The notes: generated from the sequence alone by a model not told the origin. A stretch of 64,000 nt of DNA from Burkholderia stagnalis (GCF_902830275.1 NZ_CADESW010000012.1:161467-225466); one strand, 5' to 3'. Counted from the first letter of the stretch, positions 20,485 to 29,871 are shown. Numbers and translations are program-made.

Positions 20485-21317
20485 CGTCCCCTATTTCCGC
20501 GCCGCGCGCCGCCGGCCCGCTCGGCGACGTCGCCGTGCTGATGCCGGCCTACAACGCGCACGACGACGTCGTCCGGACCCTCTCGTCGTTTCACGAGGAC
20601 GCGCCTGTATACGTGCTCGTCGTCGACGACGGCAGCACGCCGCCGATCGCCGTGCCGGACTTGGCCGGCCTCACGGTCGAGGTGCTGCGCATGCCGCAGA
20701 ACGGCGGCATCGAGCGCGCGCTCGCAGCCGGCATCGATGCGCTCGCCGCGCGCGGCTTCCGCTATGCGGCCCGCATCGACGCGGGCGACCTCGCCGCGCC
20801 GCAGCGGCTCGCAAAGCAGCGCGCGTACCTCGACGCGCACCCGCAGGTCGCCTGCGTCGGCATGTGGACGCAGGTCGTGTCGCGCGCCGGCGAGCCGCGC
20901 TTCATGCTGACGCCGCCCGCCGATCCGCGCGTGCTGCGCCGCACCCGCTTCCTGCGCTCGCCGCTCGTGCATCCGTCGGTGATGCTGCGCGTCGACGCGG
21001 TGCGCGAGGTCGGCAACTATCGCGAGCAATACCGCGCGGCCGAGGATCTCGATCTTTTTTTACGCTTAATGCAACGCTACGATTGCGCGAACCTGCCGGA
21101 GCTCGGCCTCTACTACGAGCTCAACGAAGGCGGGATCAGTGCGACCAAGCGGCGCCGCCAGCTGATGTCGACGCTCACGCTGCTGCTGCGCCATTTCAAC
21201 GCGCTGAACCCGTACGACTGGGCAGGCCTCGCCAAGAACCTGCTGCATTTCGTGACGCCGTACCGGACGCTGCAGCGGATCAAGCAGGCACTGTTCGCCG
21301 CGCGGCCGTCCGCGTGA
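20481..21317 (+). CDS. Family 2 glycosyltransferase
   Basis: 278 residues. GT-A fold: AVLMPAYNAHDDV near residue 20, LVVDDGST, then RIDAGD as the DXD-like metal site and AAEDLDLFLRL as the catalytic-base region. Starts with an ATGA overlap on the flippase stop. It probably adds a sugar to the lipid-linked oligosaccharide of this operon; donor and acceptor are unknown. Confidence 0.8.
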   Translation: MTSPISAPRAAGPLGDVAVLMPAYNAHDDVVRTLSSFHEDAPVYVLVVDDGSTPPIAVPDLAGLTVEVLRMPQNGGIERALAAGIDALAARGFRYAARIDAGDLAAPQRLAKQRAYLDAHPQVACVGMWTQVVSRAGEPRFMLTPPADPRVLRRTRFLRSPLVHPSVMLRVDAVREVGNYREQYRAAEDLDLFLRLMQRYDCANLPELGLYYELNEGGISATKRRRQLMSTLTLLLRHFNALNPYDWAGLAKNLLHFVTPYRTLQRIKQALFAARPSA

Positions 21318-21360
21318 CGCATATTCGGCTTTTTCGACGCTTTATTTTTTTCTTTTTTTC

Positions 21361-22497
21361 ATGACCGCCTCTCCTCCGCTGCGCATCGTGCTGGTCTGCA
21401 ACACGGCCTGGGCGATCTACACGTATCGCCACGGACTGATCCGCATGCTCGTCGCGCGCGGCGCCGAGGTGATCGTCGCCGCGCCGCACGACCGCACGGT
21501 GCCATTGCTCGAACAGATGGGCTGCCGCTACGTGCCGCTCGCGGTCGCGTCGAAAGGCACGAGCCCGCGCGAGGATCTCGGCACGCTCGCCGCGCTGTAC
21601 CGCCATTACCGCGCGCTCGCGCCTGACCTCGTGTTCCATTACACGATCAAGCCGAACATCTACGGCTCGGTCGCCGCGTGGCTCGCGCGCGTGCCGTCGG
21701 TGGCCGTGACGACCGGGCTCGGCTACGTGTTCATCCAGAAGAGCCGCGCGGCGAGCATCGCAAAGCGGCTCTACCGGTTCGCGTTCCGGTTCCCGCGCGA
21801 AGTCTGGTTCCTGAACCGCGACGACCTCGCGACCTTCACCGACGAGCGGCTGCTCGCGCACCCCGAGCGCGCGCACCTGCTGCACGGCGAAGGCGTCGAT
21901 CTCGAACAGTTCGCGCCCGTGCCGCTGCCGGCGGGCGACGCGCCGGTGTTCATCCTGATCGGCCGGCTGCTGTGGGACAAGGGCGTGCGCGAATACGTCG
22001 ACGCCGCGCGCGCCGTGCGTGCGCGGTATCCGCACGCGCGCTTCCAGCTGCTCGGCCCGCTCGGCGTCGACAACCCGAGCGCGATCGGCCGCGCGGACGT
22101 CGACGCGTGGGTGCGCGAAGGCGTCGTCGAATACCTCGGCGAAGCGCACGACGTGCGCCCGCACATTGCCGCCGCCGACTGCGTCGTGCTGCCGTCGTAC
22201 CGCGAAGGCGTGCCGCGCACGCTGATGGAGGCCTCCGCGATGGGCCGCCCGATCGTCGCGACCGACGTGCCGGGCTGCCGCGACGTCGTCGCCGACGGCG
22301 ACACCGGCCTGCTGTGCGCGGCGCGCGACAGCGCGAGCCTGGCCGCGCGCCTCGTGCAGATGATCGAGCTCGGCCCGGCCGGCCGCGCAGCGATGGGCGC
22401 GCGCGGCCGCCGCAAGGTGGCCGCCGAATTCGACGAGCAGAAGGTCGTCGAACGATACACAATCACCATACGCGCCTTGACGGGCGTCACTCTCTGA
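21361..22497 (+). CDS. Family 4 glycosyltransferase
   Basis: 378 residues. GT-B fold enzyme with FHYTIKPNIYGSVAAW and TTGLGYVFI in the N-terminal half, as in the CapM/WbpT type, and the donor-site segment VVLPSYREGVPRTLMEASAMGRPIV. Odd: the 24 bases before the ATG are almost all pyrimidine, with no Shine-Dalgarno, and the next Met is 28 residues in. Probably co-transcribed with the preceding glycosyltransferase and with galE, which begins 14 bp later. Confidence 0.8.
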   Translation: MTASPPLRIVLVCNTAWAIYTYRHGLIRMLVARGAEVIVAAPHDRTVPLLEQMGCRYVPLAVASKGTSPREDLGTLAALYRHYRALAPDLVFHYTIKPNIYGSVAAWLARVPSVAVTTGLGYVFIQKSRAASIAKRLYRFAFRFPREVWFLNRDDLATFTDERLLAHPERAHLLHGEGVDLEQFAPVPLPAGDAPVFILIGRLLWDKGVREYVDAARAVRARYPHARFQLLGPLGVDNPSAIGRADVDAWVREGVVEYLGEAHDVRPHIAAADCVVLPSYREGVPRTLMEASAMGRPIVATDVPGCRDVVADGDTGLLCAARDSASLAARLVQMIELGPAGRAAMGARGRRKVAAEFDEQKVVERYTITIRALTGVTL

Positions 22498-22511
22498 AGG
22501 AGCACGAAGCC

Positions 22512-23534
22512 ATGACCACGAAGGGAACGATTCTCGTGACGGGCGGTGCGGGCTACATCGGCTCGCACACCGCGGTCGAATTGCTCGATCACGGCTATGA
22601 CGTCGTCATCGTCGACAACCTCGTCAACAGCAAGGCCGAATCGGTGCGGCGCGTCGCGCAGATCACCGGCAAGACGCCGGCGTTCCACCAGGTCGACGTG
22701 TGCGACGAGGCCGCGCTCGGCAAGGTGTTCGACGCGCACCCGATCACCGGCGCGATCCATTTCGCGGCGCTGAAGGCGGTCGGCGAATCGGTCGCGAAGC
22801 CGCTCGAGTACTACCGCAACAACATCGGCGGGCTGCTGACGGTGCTCAAGGTGATGCGCGAGCGCAACGTGAAGCAGTTCGTGTTCAGCTCGTCGGCGAC
22901 CGTGTACGGCGTGCCCGAGCGCTCGCCGATCGACGAATCGTTCCCGCTGTCGGCGACCAACCCGTACGGCCAGTCGAAGCTGATCGCCGAGCAGGTGCTG
23001 CGCGATCTCGAGCTGTCCGACCCGTCGTGGCGGATCGCGACGCTGCGCTACTTCAACCCGGTCGGCGCGCATGCAAGCGGCCTGATCGGCGAGGATCCGT
23101 CCGGCATCCCGAACAACCTGATGCCGTACGTCGCGCAGGTCGCCGTCGGCAAGCTGGACAGGCTGCGCGTGTTCGGCTCCGACTACCCGACGCCGGACGG
23201 CACCGGCGTGCGCGACTACATCCACGTGGTCGATCTCGCGCAAGGCCACATCGCCGCGCTCGACGCGCTGGTGAAGCGCGATGCGAGCTTCGTCGTGAAC
23301 CTCGGCACGGGCCAGGGCTACAGCGTGCTGGAAGTGGTGCGCGCGTTCGAGAAGGCGTCGGGCCGGCCAGTGCCGTACGAGCTCGTCGCGCGCCGCCCGG
23401 GCGACGTCGCCGAGTGCTACGCGAACCCGCAGGCCGCGGCCGACGTCATCGGCTGGCGCGCGAAATACGGCCTCGACGAGATGTGCGTCGACCACTGGCG
23501 CTGGCAGGAGAACAACCCGCGCGGTTTTGTATAA
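22512..23534 (+). CDS. galE: UDP-glucose 4-epimerase
   Basis: 340 residues, usual length. Interconverts UDP-glucose/galactose, and in many bacteria UDP-GlcNAc/GalNAc. NAD-binding GGAGYIGSH, catalytic SSSATVYG and YGQSK (YxxxK) and the substrate loop RYFNPVGAH are present. ATG preceded by AAGGAG at good spacing. Within a glycan operon it probably supplies UDP-Gal or UDP-GalNAc. Confidence 0.92.
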   Translation: MTTKGTILVTGGAGYIGSHTAVELLDHGYDVVIVDNLVNSKAESVRRVAQITGKTPAFHQVDVCDEAALGKVFDAHPITGAIHFAALKAVGESVAKPLEYYRNNIGGLLTVLKVMRERNVKQFVFSSSATVYGVPERSPIDESFPLSATNPYGQSKLIAEQVLRDLELSDPSWRIATLRYFNPVGAHASGLIGEDPSGIPNNLMPYVAQVAVGKLDRLRVFGSDYPTPDGTGVRDYIHVVDLAQGHIAALDALVKRDASFVVNLGTGQGYSVLEVVRAFEKASGRPVPYELVARRPGDVAECYANPQAAADVIGWRAKYGLDEMCVDHWRWQENNPRGFV

Positions 23535-23561
23535 TCCGCTGTCCCATTTCCGAGCAATCCC

Positions 23562-24671
23562 ATGCTCAGCTTCGCGTCCGGTTTCATCGTTTCCCTGCTC
23601 GTCACGCTCTTCATCGTGCGCTACGCCCATCTGCACGAGAAGTTCTCGGTGGACAGCGATCTGGCCGGCGTGCAGAAATTCCATGTGCGGCCCGTGCCGC
23701 GCGTGGGCGGCATCGGGATCCTGGCCGGGGTCGTCGCGTCGGCGCTGCTGCTCATGCAGCGCTACCCGACGATCGCCGGCAGCATCCTCGGGCTGGTCGC
23801 CTGCGGGATGCCGGCCTTCCTGTCCGGGCTCGTCGAGGACCTGACCAAGCGCGTGTCGCCGCGCGCGCGGCTCATCTGCACGATGGGCGCCGCGGCGCTC
23901 GCGTTCGGCGTGCTGCACATCGCGGTCACGCGCATCAGCGTGCCGCCGCTCGACTTCCTGCTCGGCTATGTCGCGATCTCCGCGTTCGTCACGGTGCTCG
24001 CGGTCGCGGCGCTCGCGAACGCGGTCAACATCATCGACGGCTTCAACGGGCTTGCGTCGATGGTCAGCTTCATGATGTTCGCGTCGCTCGCGTATGTCGC
24101 GTTCCAGGTCGGCGACCCGGTCGTGATGTCGGCGTCGTTCATCATGATGGGCGCGGTGCTCGGCTTCTTCGTGTGGAATTTCCCGGCCGGGCTGATCTTT
24201 CTCGGCGACGGCGGCGCGTACTTCATCGGCTTCATGCTCGCCGAGCTCGCGATCCTGCTGGTGATGCGCAACCGCGAAGTGTCCGCGTGGTATCCGGTGC
24301 TGCTGTTCATGTATCCGATCTTCGAGACCTGCTTCTCGATCTACCGGAAGAAGTTCGTGCGCGGGATGTCGCCGGGGATTCCGGACGGCGTGCACCTGCA
24401 TATGCTCGTGTACAAGCGCCTGATGCGCTGGGCGGTCGGCACGAAGCAGGCGTATGACCTGACGCGGCGCAATTCGCTGACGTCGCCGTATCTGTGGCTG
24501 CTGTGCCTCGTTGCCGTGATTCCGGCGACGCTGTTCTGGCGGCATACGGTGCATCTGTTCGCGTTTGTGGTGCTGTTCGCGCTGACTTATGTGTGGCTGT
24601 ACATCAGTATCGTGCGGTTCAAGGCGCCGCGGTGGATGGTGGTGCGCAAGACGCGGCGCCACAACCCCTGA
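23562..24671 (+). CDS. MraY/WecA-family polyprenyl-phosphate sugar-1-phosphate transferase
   Basis: 369 residues with about ten membrane helices. This family starts lipid-linked glycans by moving a HexNAc-1-phosphate to undecaprenyl phosphate. Markers: VRPVPRVGGIGIL, the metal-site NAVNIIDGFNGLAS and FLGDGGAYFIGF, and a cytoplasmic GIPDGVHLHML loop in place of the HIH motif. Last gene of the flippase-galE operon, ending at a strong bidirectional terminator. It is a second such enzyme besides the one at 26637-27677, so the two loci probably start different glycans. Confidence 0.85.
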   Translation: MLSFASGFIVSLLVTLFIVRYAHLHEKFSVDSDLAGVQKFHVRPVPRVGGIGILAGVVASALLLMQRYPTIAGSILGLVACGMPAFLSGLVEDLTKRVSPRARLICTMGAAALAFGVLHIAVTRISVPPLDFLLGYVAISAFVTVLAVAALANAVNIIDGFNGLASMVSFMMFASLAYVAFQVGDPVVMSASFIMMGAVLGFFVWNFPAGLIFLGDGGAYFIGFMLAELAILLVMRNREVSAWYPVLLFMYPIFETCFSIYRKKFVRGMSPGIPDGVHLHMLVYKRLMRWAVGTKQAYDLTRRNSLTSPYLWLLCLVAVIPATLFWRHTVHLFAFVVLFALTYVWLYISIVRFKAPRWMVVRKTRRHNP

Positions 24672-24685
24672 GCGGCCTGCCCGTC

Positions 24686-24722
24686 GCAACAAAAAAGCGC
24701 CCCGTGGGCGCTTTTTTGTTGC
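24686..24722. terminator. Bidirectional terminator between convergent glycan operons
   Basis: A 17-bp perfect inverted repeat with a 3-nt loop, containing A6 on one side and T6 on the other, serves both strands. It stops the plus-strand flippase operon and the minus-strand wbi operon. Confidence 0.9.
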
Positions 24723-24749
24723 CGCGTGCCTGCCAGGGGCCGGCTGCCG

Positions 24750-26630
24750 TTACCGGTTCGACACCACCCGCGCGGACACGCTCTGCAGCGCCGGCGCGAC
24801 GGCCGTCTGATACTCGGGCACCCAGCGGCGCAGGTCGCGCCGCACCTCGTCGTCGCTGAGCACGCGATGCTGCATCAGCCACGGCAGCAGCTCGTCGAGC
24901 AGGTTGTCCGGCACCTCGCGGGCACGCGCGATCCGCAGTTTCGGATGCGGCGTGCGGGTGGTCGTCTCGTCGTCCGCGAGCAATTCCTCGTAGAGCTTCT
25001 CGCCCGGACGCAGCCCGGTGAATTCGATGCGGATCTGCCCTTCAGAGAAACCGTACAGGCGGATCAGGTCGCGCGCGAGATCGACGATCTTGACCGGTTC
25101 GCCCATGTCGAGAATGAAGATCTCGCCGCCATGCCCCATGCTCGATGCCTGCAGCACGAGCTGCGACGCTTCCGGGATCGTCATGAAGAAGCGCGTGATC
25201 TCCGGGTGCGTGACCGTCACCGGGCCGCCCTTCGCGATCTGCTGCTGGAACTTCGGGATCACGCTGCCCGCGCTGCCGAGCACGTTGCCGAACCGCACCG
25301 TCTCGAATTGCGTGTGCTCGCTCGTTTGCTGCAGCGCCTGGCACGCCATCTCCGCGAGCCGCTTGCTCGCGCCCATCACGTTGGTGGGGTTGACGGCCTT
25401 GTCGGTCGAGATCAGCACGAAATGGCGGACGTCATGGCGGATCGCCGCCCGCGCGACACGGTAGGTGCCGAGCACGTTGTTGCGCAGCGCCTGCCACGCG
25501 TTGAGCTCCTCCATCAGCGGCACGTGCTTGTAGGCCGCCGCGTGGAACACGATGTGCGGCACGTGGCGCGACATCACCTGGTCGAGCAGCAGTGAATCCT
25601 TCGCGTCGCCGATGATCGGCACGACCGGCTGGTCGGGGAAGCGCTCGCGCAGCTCCTCGGTCAGGCGGTACATTGCGTATTCGGACAGGTCGAACGCGAC
25701 CAGCTGCGCCGGCGCGAAACGCAGGATCTGCCGGCACAGCTCCGAACCGATCGAGCCGCCGGCGCCCGTCACCATCACGACGCGGCCGCGCAGCAGCGCC
25801 TCGACGTGCGGGGTGTCGATCGTCACGGCGTCGCGGCCGAGGAGGTCTTCGAGGTCGATCTCGCGGATCTGGGACAGGAAGCCCTGCCCCGGCATCAGTG
25901 CGGTCAGCGACGGCAGCACCATCACCTTCAGGCCGGCGCGCACGCAGAGCGTCGCCACCCGGCGCTGCACCTCGACCGACGCGGACGGAATCGCCACGAT
26001 CGCGTATTCGATCTTCAGCGCCTCGGTCCAGTGCGCGACATCGTTGATCGCGCCGAGCACCTTGTAGCCGTAGATTTCGCGGCCCTGCTTCGTCTTTTCG
26101 TCATCCAGCAGGCCGACGAGACGCCATTCGCCCGAACGCGACAATTCGCGCGCGAGGTTCGCGCCGGCCGTGCCGGCGCCGATCACCAGCACGGGTTTGC
26201 CCTGCCCGACGAGGCCGCCGTACAGGTAGAACTCCTTGGTCGCGCGATACAGCGCGCGGGCGCCGCCCATGATCAGGAACAGCATCAGCGGGGAGACGAG
26301 CAACACCGAGCGTGGAATGATCGGCGACGGCTGGAACATCACGGCGCCGATCATCACGATCACGCCGCCGCCCGTAAGCGCCTTCGAGATGCGCATCAGG
26401 TCGGGCAGGCTCGCGAACACCCACAGGCCGCGATACAGGCCGAACACGTGGAACATCAGTGCGTAGACGGGGAGCACCCAGGTCAGCGCGATCAGCGAAC
26501 CCCGCATGAAGTCGGGCGACACGCTGCCATTGAAGCGGACCTGGTACGCGAACAACCACGCGGCAACGACCGCCGCGACGTCGAACAGGAACGCGCTCAG
26601 CGACAACCACAATGCCTTATTTCGTAACAT
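24750..26630 (-). CDS. wbiI: Membrane nucleoside-diphosphate-sugar 4,6-dehydratase (WbpM/CapD type)
   Basis: 626 residues. About four N-terminal helices (roughly 10-125) anchor it. There are two Rossmann regions: GAGTAGA at 151-157 and TGAGGSIGSE at 288-297. In the catalytic STDK...MGASK segment Met419 replaces the usual Tyr of YxxxK, a hallmark of WbpM/FlaA1-type UDP-GlcNAc 4,6-dehydratases. Probable product is UDP-2-acetamido-4-keto-6-deoxyglucose. Last gene of wbiG-wbiH-wbiI; the WbpV-WbpL-WbpM set of Pseudomonas is the close functional parallel. Symbol by analogy with Burkholderia O-antigen loci. Confidence 0.87.
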   Translation of the reverse strand: MLRNKALWLSLSAFLFDVAAVVAAWLFAYQVRFNGSVSPDFMRGSLIALTWVLPVYALMFHVFGLYRGLWVFASLPDLMRISKALTGGGVIVMIGAVMFQPSPIIPRSVLLVSPLMLFLIMGGARALYRATKEFYLYGGLVGQGKPVLVIGAGTAGANLARELSRSGEWRLVGLLDDEKTKQGREIYGYKVLGAINDVAHWTEALKIEYAIVAIPSASVEVQRRVATLCVRAGLKVMVLPSLTALMPGQGFLSQIREIDLEDLLGRDAVTIDTPHVEALLRGRVVMVTGAGGSIGSELCRQILRFAPAQLVAFDLSEYAMYRLTEELRERFPDQPVVPIIGDAKDSLLLDQVMSRHVPHIVFHAAAYKHVPLMEELNAWQALRNNVLGTYRVARAAIRHDVRHFVLISTDKAVNPTNVMGASKRLAEMACQALQQTSEHTQFETVRFGNVLGSAGSVIPKFQQQIAKGGPVTVTHPEITRFFMTIPEASQLVLQASSMGHGGEIFILDMGEPVKIVDLARDLIRLYGFSEGQIRIEFTGLRPGEKLYEELLADDETTTRTPHPKLRIARAREVPDNLLDELLPWLMQHRVLSDDEVRRDLRRWVPEYQTAVAPALQSVSARVVSNR

Positions 26631-26636
26631 CGGCGT

Positions 26637-27677
26637 CTAACCTCGAACTCGATGAGAAACGGTTTCCTCCGTACGGCGCCATCGAACATCGATCACCGCA
26701 CCCACGCATGCGAGCGTGGCATACCATGCGGCGACGATGCTCCACTGCGCAACCGGCGAGCGGCCGAGCGCCCAGAGCGCCAGTGCAGCGCTGACCGCCA
26801 TCGCACCATACCAAAGCAAAGCAGTCCGCGCGTGCCCCAGCCCCAGGCGCACCATCTTCTGATAATAGTGCTCGCGGTGCGCCTGCCAGAATCTCTCTCC
26901 TCTCAACAGTCGCCGTAGCAGTGTAATCGACGCATCGGCGATGAACGGCGCAAACACTAGTGCAGGAAACCAGACCGGCCACGCACCGCTAAGCAAACCC
27001 CAGTATCCGAGCGCGCCGCTCATGAAGCCGAGCGATATCGAACCCGCGTCACCAAGAAACAGCCGCGCCGGATGAAAATTGAACAGCAGGAAGCCAAGCG
27101 CCGCGCCTGCAATTGCCGCCGACACCCAGACCAGCCCGGATGCCACGTCGGCCGGCGCGGCAATCGCGTATGTCGCGAATCCGAATACGGTCATGCCGCC
27201 GGCAAGGCCATCCGCGCCGTCCATGAAGTTGTATAGATTGATGAGCCAGAGCATCAGGAACGCCAATCCCGCCGTAAGCCATAGCGGAACGGGGAACGAT
27301 GCATGCGGGACGGCCAGCACCGCGACGGCGACCGCGGCCGCGTGAGCCGCGAAGCGGACCCGCACCGGCAGACCGCGCCGGTCATCGATCTGAGACACCA
27401 CAGCGAGGCCAACCGTAACGAGAGCCAGTACCCACCGATCCGGCGCGAACAGCCCGATCGCGGCCACGGCGACCGGAACGATACCCAGCCCGCCCACACG
27501 GGGGACCGGCCGCGCATGCAGCGAACGTGCGTTCGGAATGTCCATCGCGATGCGCCACGCGAGCCCGGAGCGCAACAGGAAAAGCAGGATGGCTACCGTC
27601 AGCGCTGCGGCGCCGGCTGCGATAACCGTGGAACCCGCCCAAGGATTGGCAAATATCATCTGAAATGAAGCCGACAT
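26637..27677 (-). CDS. wbiH: O-antigen-initiating sugar-1-phosphate transferase (WbpL/WecA family)
   Basis: 346 residues from the ATG at 27677; a TTG directly after the wbiG stop would add two residues. About eleven helices. Family motifs: ARPVPRVGGLGIV, LINLYNFMDGADGLAGG, LFLGDAGSISLGF and the cytoplasmic HREHYYQKMV, which matches the H-x-EH-x-Y pattern of WbpL-like enzymes rather than WecA. It probably moves QuiNAc- or FucNAc-1-phosphate from UDP to undecaprenyl phosphate, using sugar made by the two neighbouring enzymes. Confidence 0.85.
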   Translation of the reverse strand: MSASFQMIFANPWAGSTVIAAGAAALTVAILLFLLRSGLAWRIAMDIPNARSLHARPVPRVGGLGIVPVAVAAIGLFAPDRWVLALVTVGLAVVSQIDDRRGLPVRVRFAAHAAAVAVAVLAVPHASFPVPLWLTAGLAFLMLWLINLYNFMDGADGLAGGMTVFGFATYAIAAPADVASGLVWVSAAIAGAALGFLLFNFHPARLFLGDAGSISLGFMSGALGYWGLLSGAWPVWFPALVFAPFIADASITLLRRLLRGERFWQAHREHYYQKMVRLGLGHARTALLWYGAMAVSAALALWALGRSPVAQWSIVAAWYATLACVGAVIDVRWRRTEETVSHRVRG

Positions 27678-27683
27678 GTTCAA

Positions 27684-28637
27684 TCAGTGCGTCGACCGAT
27701 ACCAATCGGCCGTCAAGGAAAGCCCTTCATCCGTCGAGAACGGCGCTTGCCATCCGAGGACGTCGCGTATCCGGCTCGCATCGACCCGCAGGTCCGTCAC
27801 CAGCCGGTCGATCTGCGCGGTGCGCCCCGTGATGCGGGCAGCCATGCGCAGCCAATCGACCGGAACCGGCACCAGGCGCGCCGGGCGATGCAAGAGTACG
27901 CCCAGACGCATGAGGAGTTCCGGAACAGAAAGCGCATCGTCAGCTATGTGAAAGCACTGGCCGGCCGCGCGCGGATGCGTTATGCATAGCACGAGCGCAT
28001 CGGCGAGATTGTCAACGAAGACGACACTCCGCTGCGCCGTGACGGAACGCAGCGGGAGCGGAATGCCGCGCCAGATGGCGTCCATCATGCTCAGGAAGTT
28101 GGCGCGCACTTCGGGGCCGTAAACCAGCGGCGGGCGCACGATCACGATTTCGAGCCCGTGCTCGAGGCCAAACTGCATCAATGCAGCCTCGGCCGCGCGC
28201 TTCGAGCGCCCGTACGGGTCTTGCGGCTCCGCGACATCGTCTTCGCGCAACGACAGGCCATGGTCACGTTCGCCAACCGCCTTGATGCTGCTCACGAAGA
28301 CGAGCCGCCGCACGCCGTGGCGCACCGCCGCCTGCGCGACTCGCAGCGTCCCGGATACGTTCGTGCGCTCGAACGCGATATCCGGATCCGCGTCGCGCTC
28401 GTCGTGCACGTGCACACGGGCGGCGAGATGGATCACGCAATCCACCGGCGCATCGGCCGTCCAGGCACGGTCCAGCCCCGCGAAGTCGGGCGATCCGTCG
28501 ACCCACTCGCGCACGCCGTCGACACAGACGCCGGCGCGCCGCACGAACCCGACCACGTCGTTGCCTCGCGCGAGCAGTTCGCGGCTCAGTGCACGCCCGA
28601 CGAAACCACCAGCGCCAGTCACGAGTATCCGGCTCAT
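27684..28637 (-). CDS. wbiG: NAD(P)-dependent epimerase/reductase (WbpV/WbiG type)
   Basis: 317 residues. Extended SDR enzyme with GAGGFVGRAL at the N-terminus, the LVFVSSIKAVGE serine motif and YGRSK as YxxxK. WbpV-like members reduce the C4 ketone made by the WbpM/WbiI dehydratase to give UDP-QuiNAc or UDP-FucNAc. The ATG overlaps the preceding glycosyltransferase stop (ATGA); an in-frame start at 28751 inside that gene is rejected. Which C4 epimer is made cannot be told. Confidence 0.82.
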   Translation of the reverse strand: MSRILVTGAGGFVGRALSRELLARGNDVVGFVRRAGVCVDGVREWVDGSPDFAGLDRAWTADAPVDCVIHLAARVHVHDERDADPDIAFERTNVSGTLRVAQAAVRHGVRRLVFVSSIKAVGERDHGLSLREDDVAEPQDPYGRSKRAAEAALMQFGLEHGLEIVIVRPPLVYGPEVRANFLSMMDAIWRGIPLPLRSVTAQRSVVFVDNLADALVLCITHPRAAGQCFHIADDALSVPELLMRLGVLLHRPARLVPVPVDWLRMAARITGRTAQIDRLVTDLRVDASRIRDVLGWQAPFSTDEGLSLTADWYRSTH

Positions 28638-29479
28638 AGCCATTTCCAGCCGAATCTGTTGAAAAACTTGAACGCCGAGGCCGCGAACATCATGATGTGC
28701 GCCCTGCCTTTGCGAGCTGCCCCGCCGCCGTGGTGCACGACCCGAACACACGGCGAGTAGACGACGCGCGCGAGTTCGTGAGTCCGCAGGCTAAGGTCGT
28801 AATCCTCGAAGTACAGGAAATACCGGGGATCAAACCCTCCAAGCGCCTTGAGCACGTCCGTGCGGAACAGCATGAAGCACCCGCTCACGATCGGCGGCTC
28901 CCAGGTCACGTCGCGCTCGTTGATCAGATCACGCATTTCGTAGCGCGCGAGACGCCGGTCCATCAGGCGTCGAACGCGGGCCGGCATGAAGCCACGCACC
29001 AGCAGGTCCAACAGCGACGGATAGCGCCGGCACAGGTACTGCTGCTCGCCGTCGTGGTCGCCGATCCAGGGTGTCAGTAGGCCGGTGTCGGGGTGCTGCT
29101 CCAGAAACTCGATCCCTCGCGCGAGTGCGTCCGGCGCGAGGTCAATGTCCGGATTGAGTATGAGATGGTAGCGGGATGCCGTTCGCTCAATCGCCAGATT
29201 GTGCCCTCGGCCGTAGCCAACGTTGCCGTGGCCTCGTAGCACTTTGCAGACGACGGTCGTGCGCAGACGCGACAGCGCAGCATCGGCATCGCGCAACCCA
29301 CCGTTGTCGACTAGGTACAACGAAACCGGAGTATACGGCCCGTTCGCATGCAACGCATCGAACGCAATCGCAAGGCTGTCCAGCGTGCGCGCCAATTGCG
29401 CGGTATCCGGGCGATAGGTCACTATCGAGACGGACAGGGTTCCCGGGGCTGCATGCAGCGCGGGCGTCGTTTCAGTCAT
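28634..29479 (-). CDS. Family 2 glycosyltransferase, rhamnosyltransferase-like
   Basis: 281 residues. GT-A motifs: SVSIVTYRPD (near 16-25), GNVGYGRGHNLAI and the DXD-type LNPDIDL, then FDPRYFLYFEDYDLSLR as the catalytic-base region. This pattern is frequent in dTDP-rhamnosyltransferases, consistent with rmlBACD in the region, but the donor is not proven. First gene of the minus-strand transcript running to wbiI, coupled to wbiG by a 4-bp overlap. Confidence 0.8.
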   Translation of the reverse strand: MTETTPALHAAPGTLSVSIVTYRPDTAQLARTLDSLAIAFDALHANGPYTPVSLYLVDNGGLRDADAALSRLRTTVVCKVLRGHGNVGYGRGHNLAIERTASRYHLILNPDIDLAPDALARGIEFLEQHPDTGLLTPWIGDHDGEQQYLCRRYPSLLDLLVRGFMPARVRRLMDRRLARYEMRDLINERDVTWEPPIVSGCFMLFRTDVLKALGGFDPRYFLYFEDYDLSLRTHELARVVYSPCVRVVHHGGGAARKGRAHIMMFAASAFKFFNRFGWKWL

Positions 29480-29871
29480 GTATCGTCGGGTGGAATCGAT
29501 GCAGGCGATGCACCAGCGTGTCCCACCAATTTAATTAAGCAGTCTGCGCGGCCTTCGCATATCGAACAACCACGTTTTCGTTTTGTTACGGATGAAGCCT
29601 AGCCGCCGGCAATCGTGGCTTGTGCCAGATCGGCATTTTACGCTCTCCTGCCTACTCGACCACAACCGGAGGCAGTTCATCGCGCCGGGAGACGTCGAGA
29701 TTACACCCCGACGCGGGCGCGTCTGTTTGCCCGTTCCACTACGTCGTCGGGCAGCAGCCACAATGGCTGCGCGCAGCATATGCGCATTCAAGCCCCAAAG
29801 GGCCACAACATGCGGCGTATCCGCACGCATTGCGTAGTAAAATCTCGCATGATTTACCAAAGGACATGATC
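29480..29871. other. Noncoding divergent gap, 392 bp
   Basis: Lies between the minus-strand glycosyltransferase and the plus-strand acyltransferase, so it should hold promoters for both. A TAAAAT at 29838-29843 could be a -10 for the acyltransferase, without a convincing -35. Short frames here have no recognisable protein features. Base composition looks more AT-rich than the flanking core genes. Confidence 0.5.

Noticed and set aside
21771..24692. 973-codon open frame on the minus strand
   Set aside because: Antisense to glycosyltransferase, galE and the transferase gene, all of which have intact family motifs; His/Arg/Asp-rich shadow.
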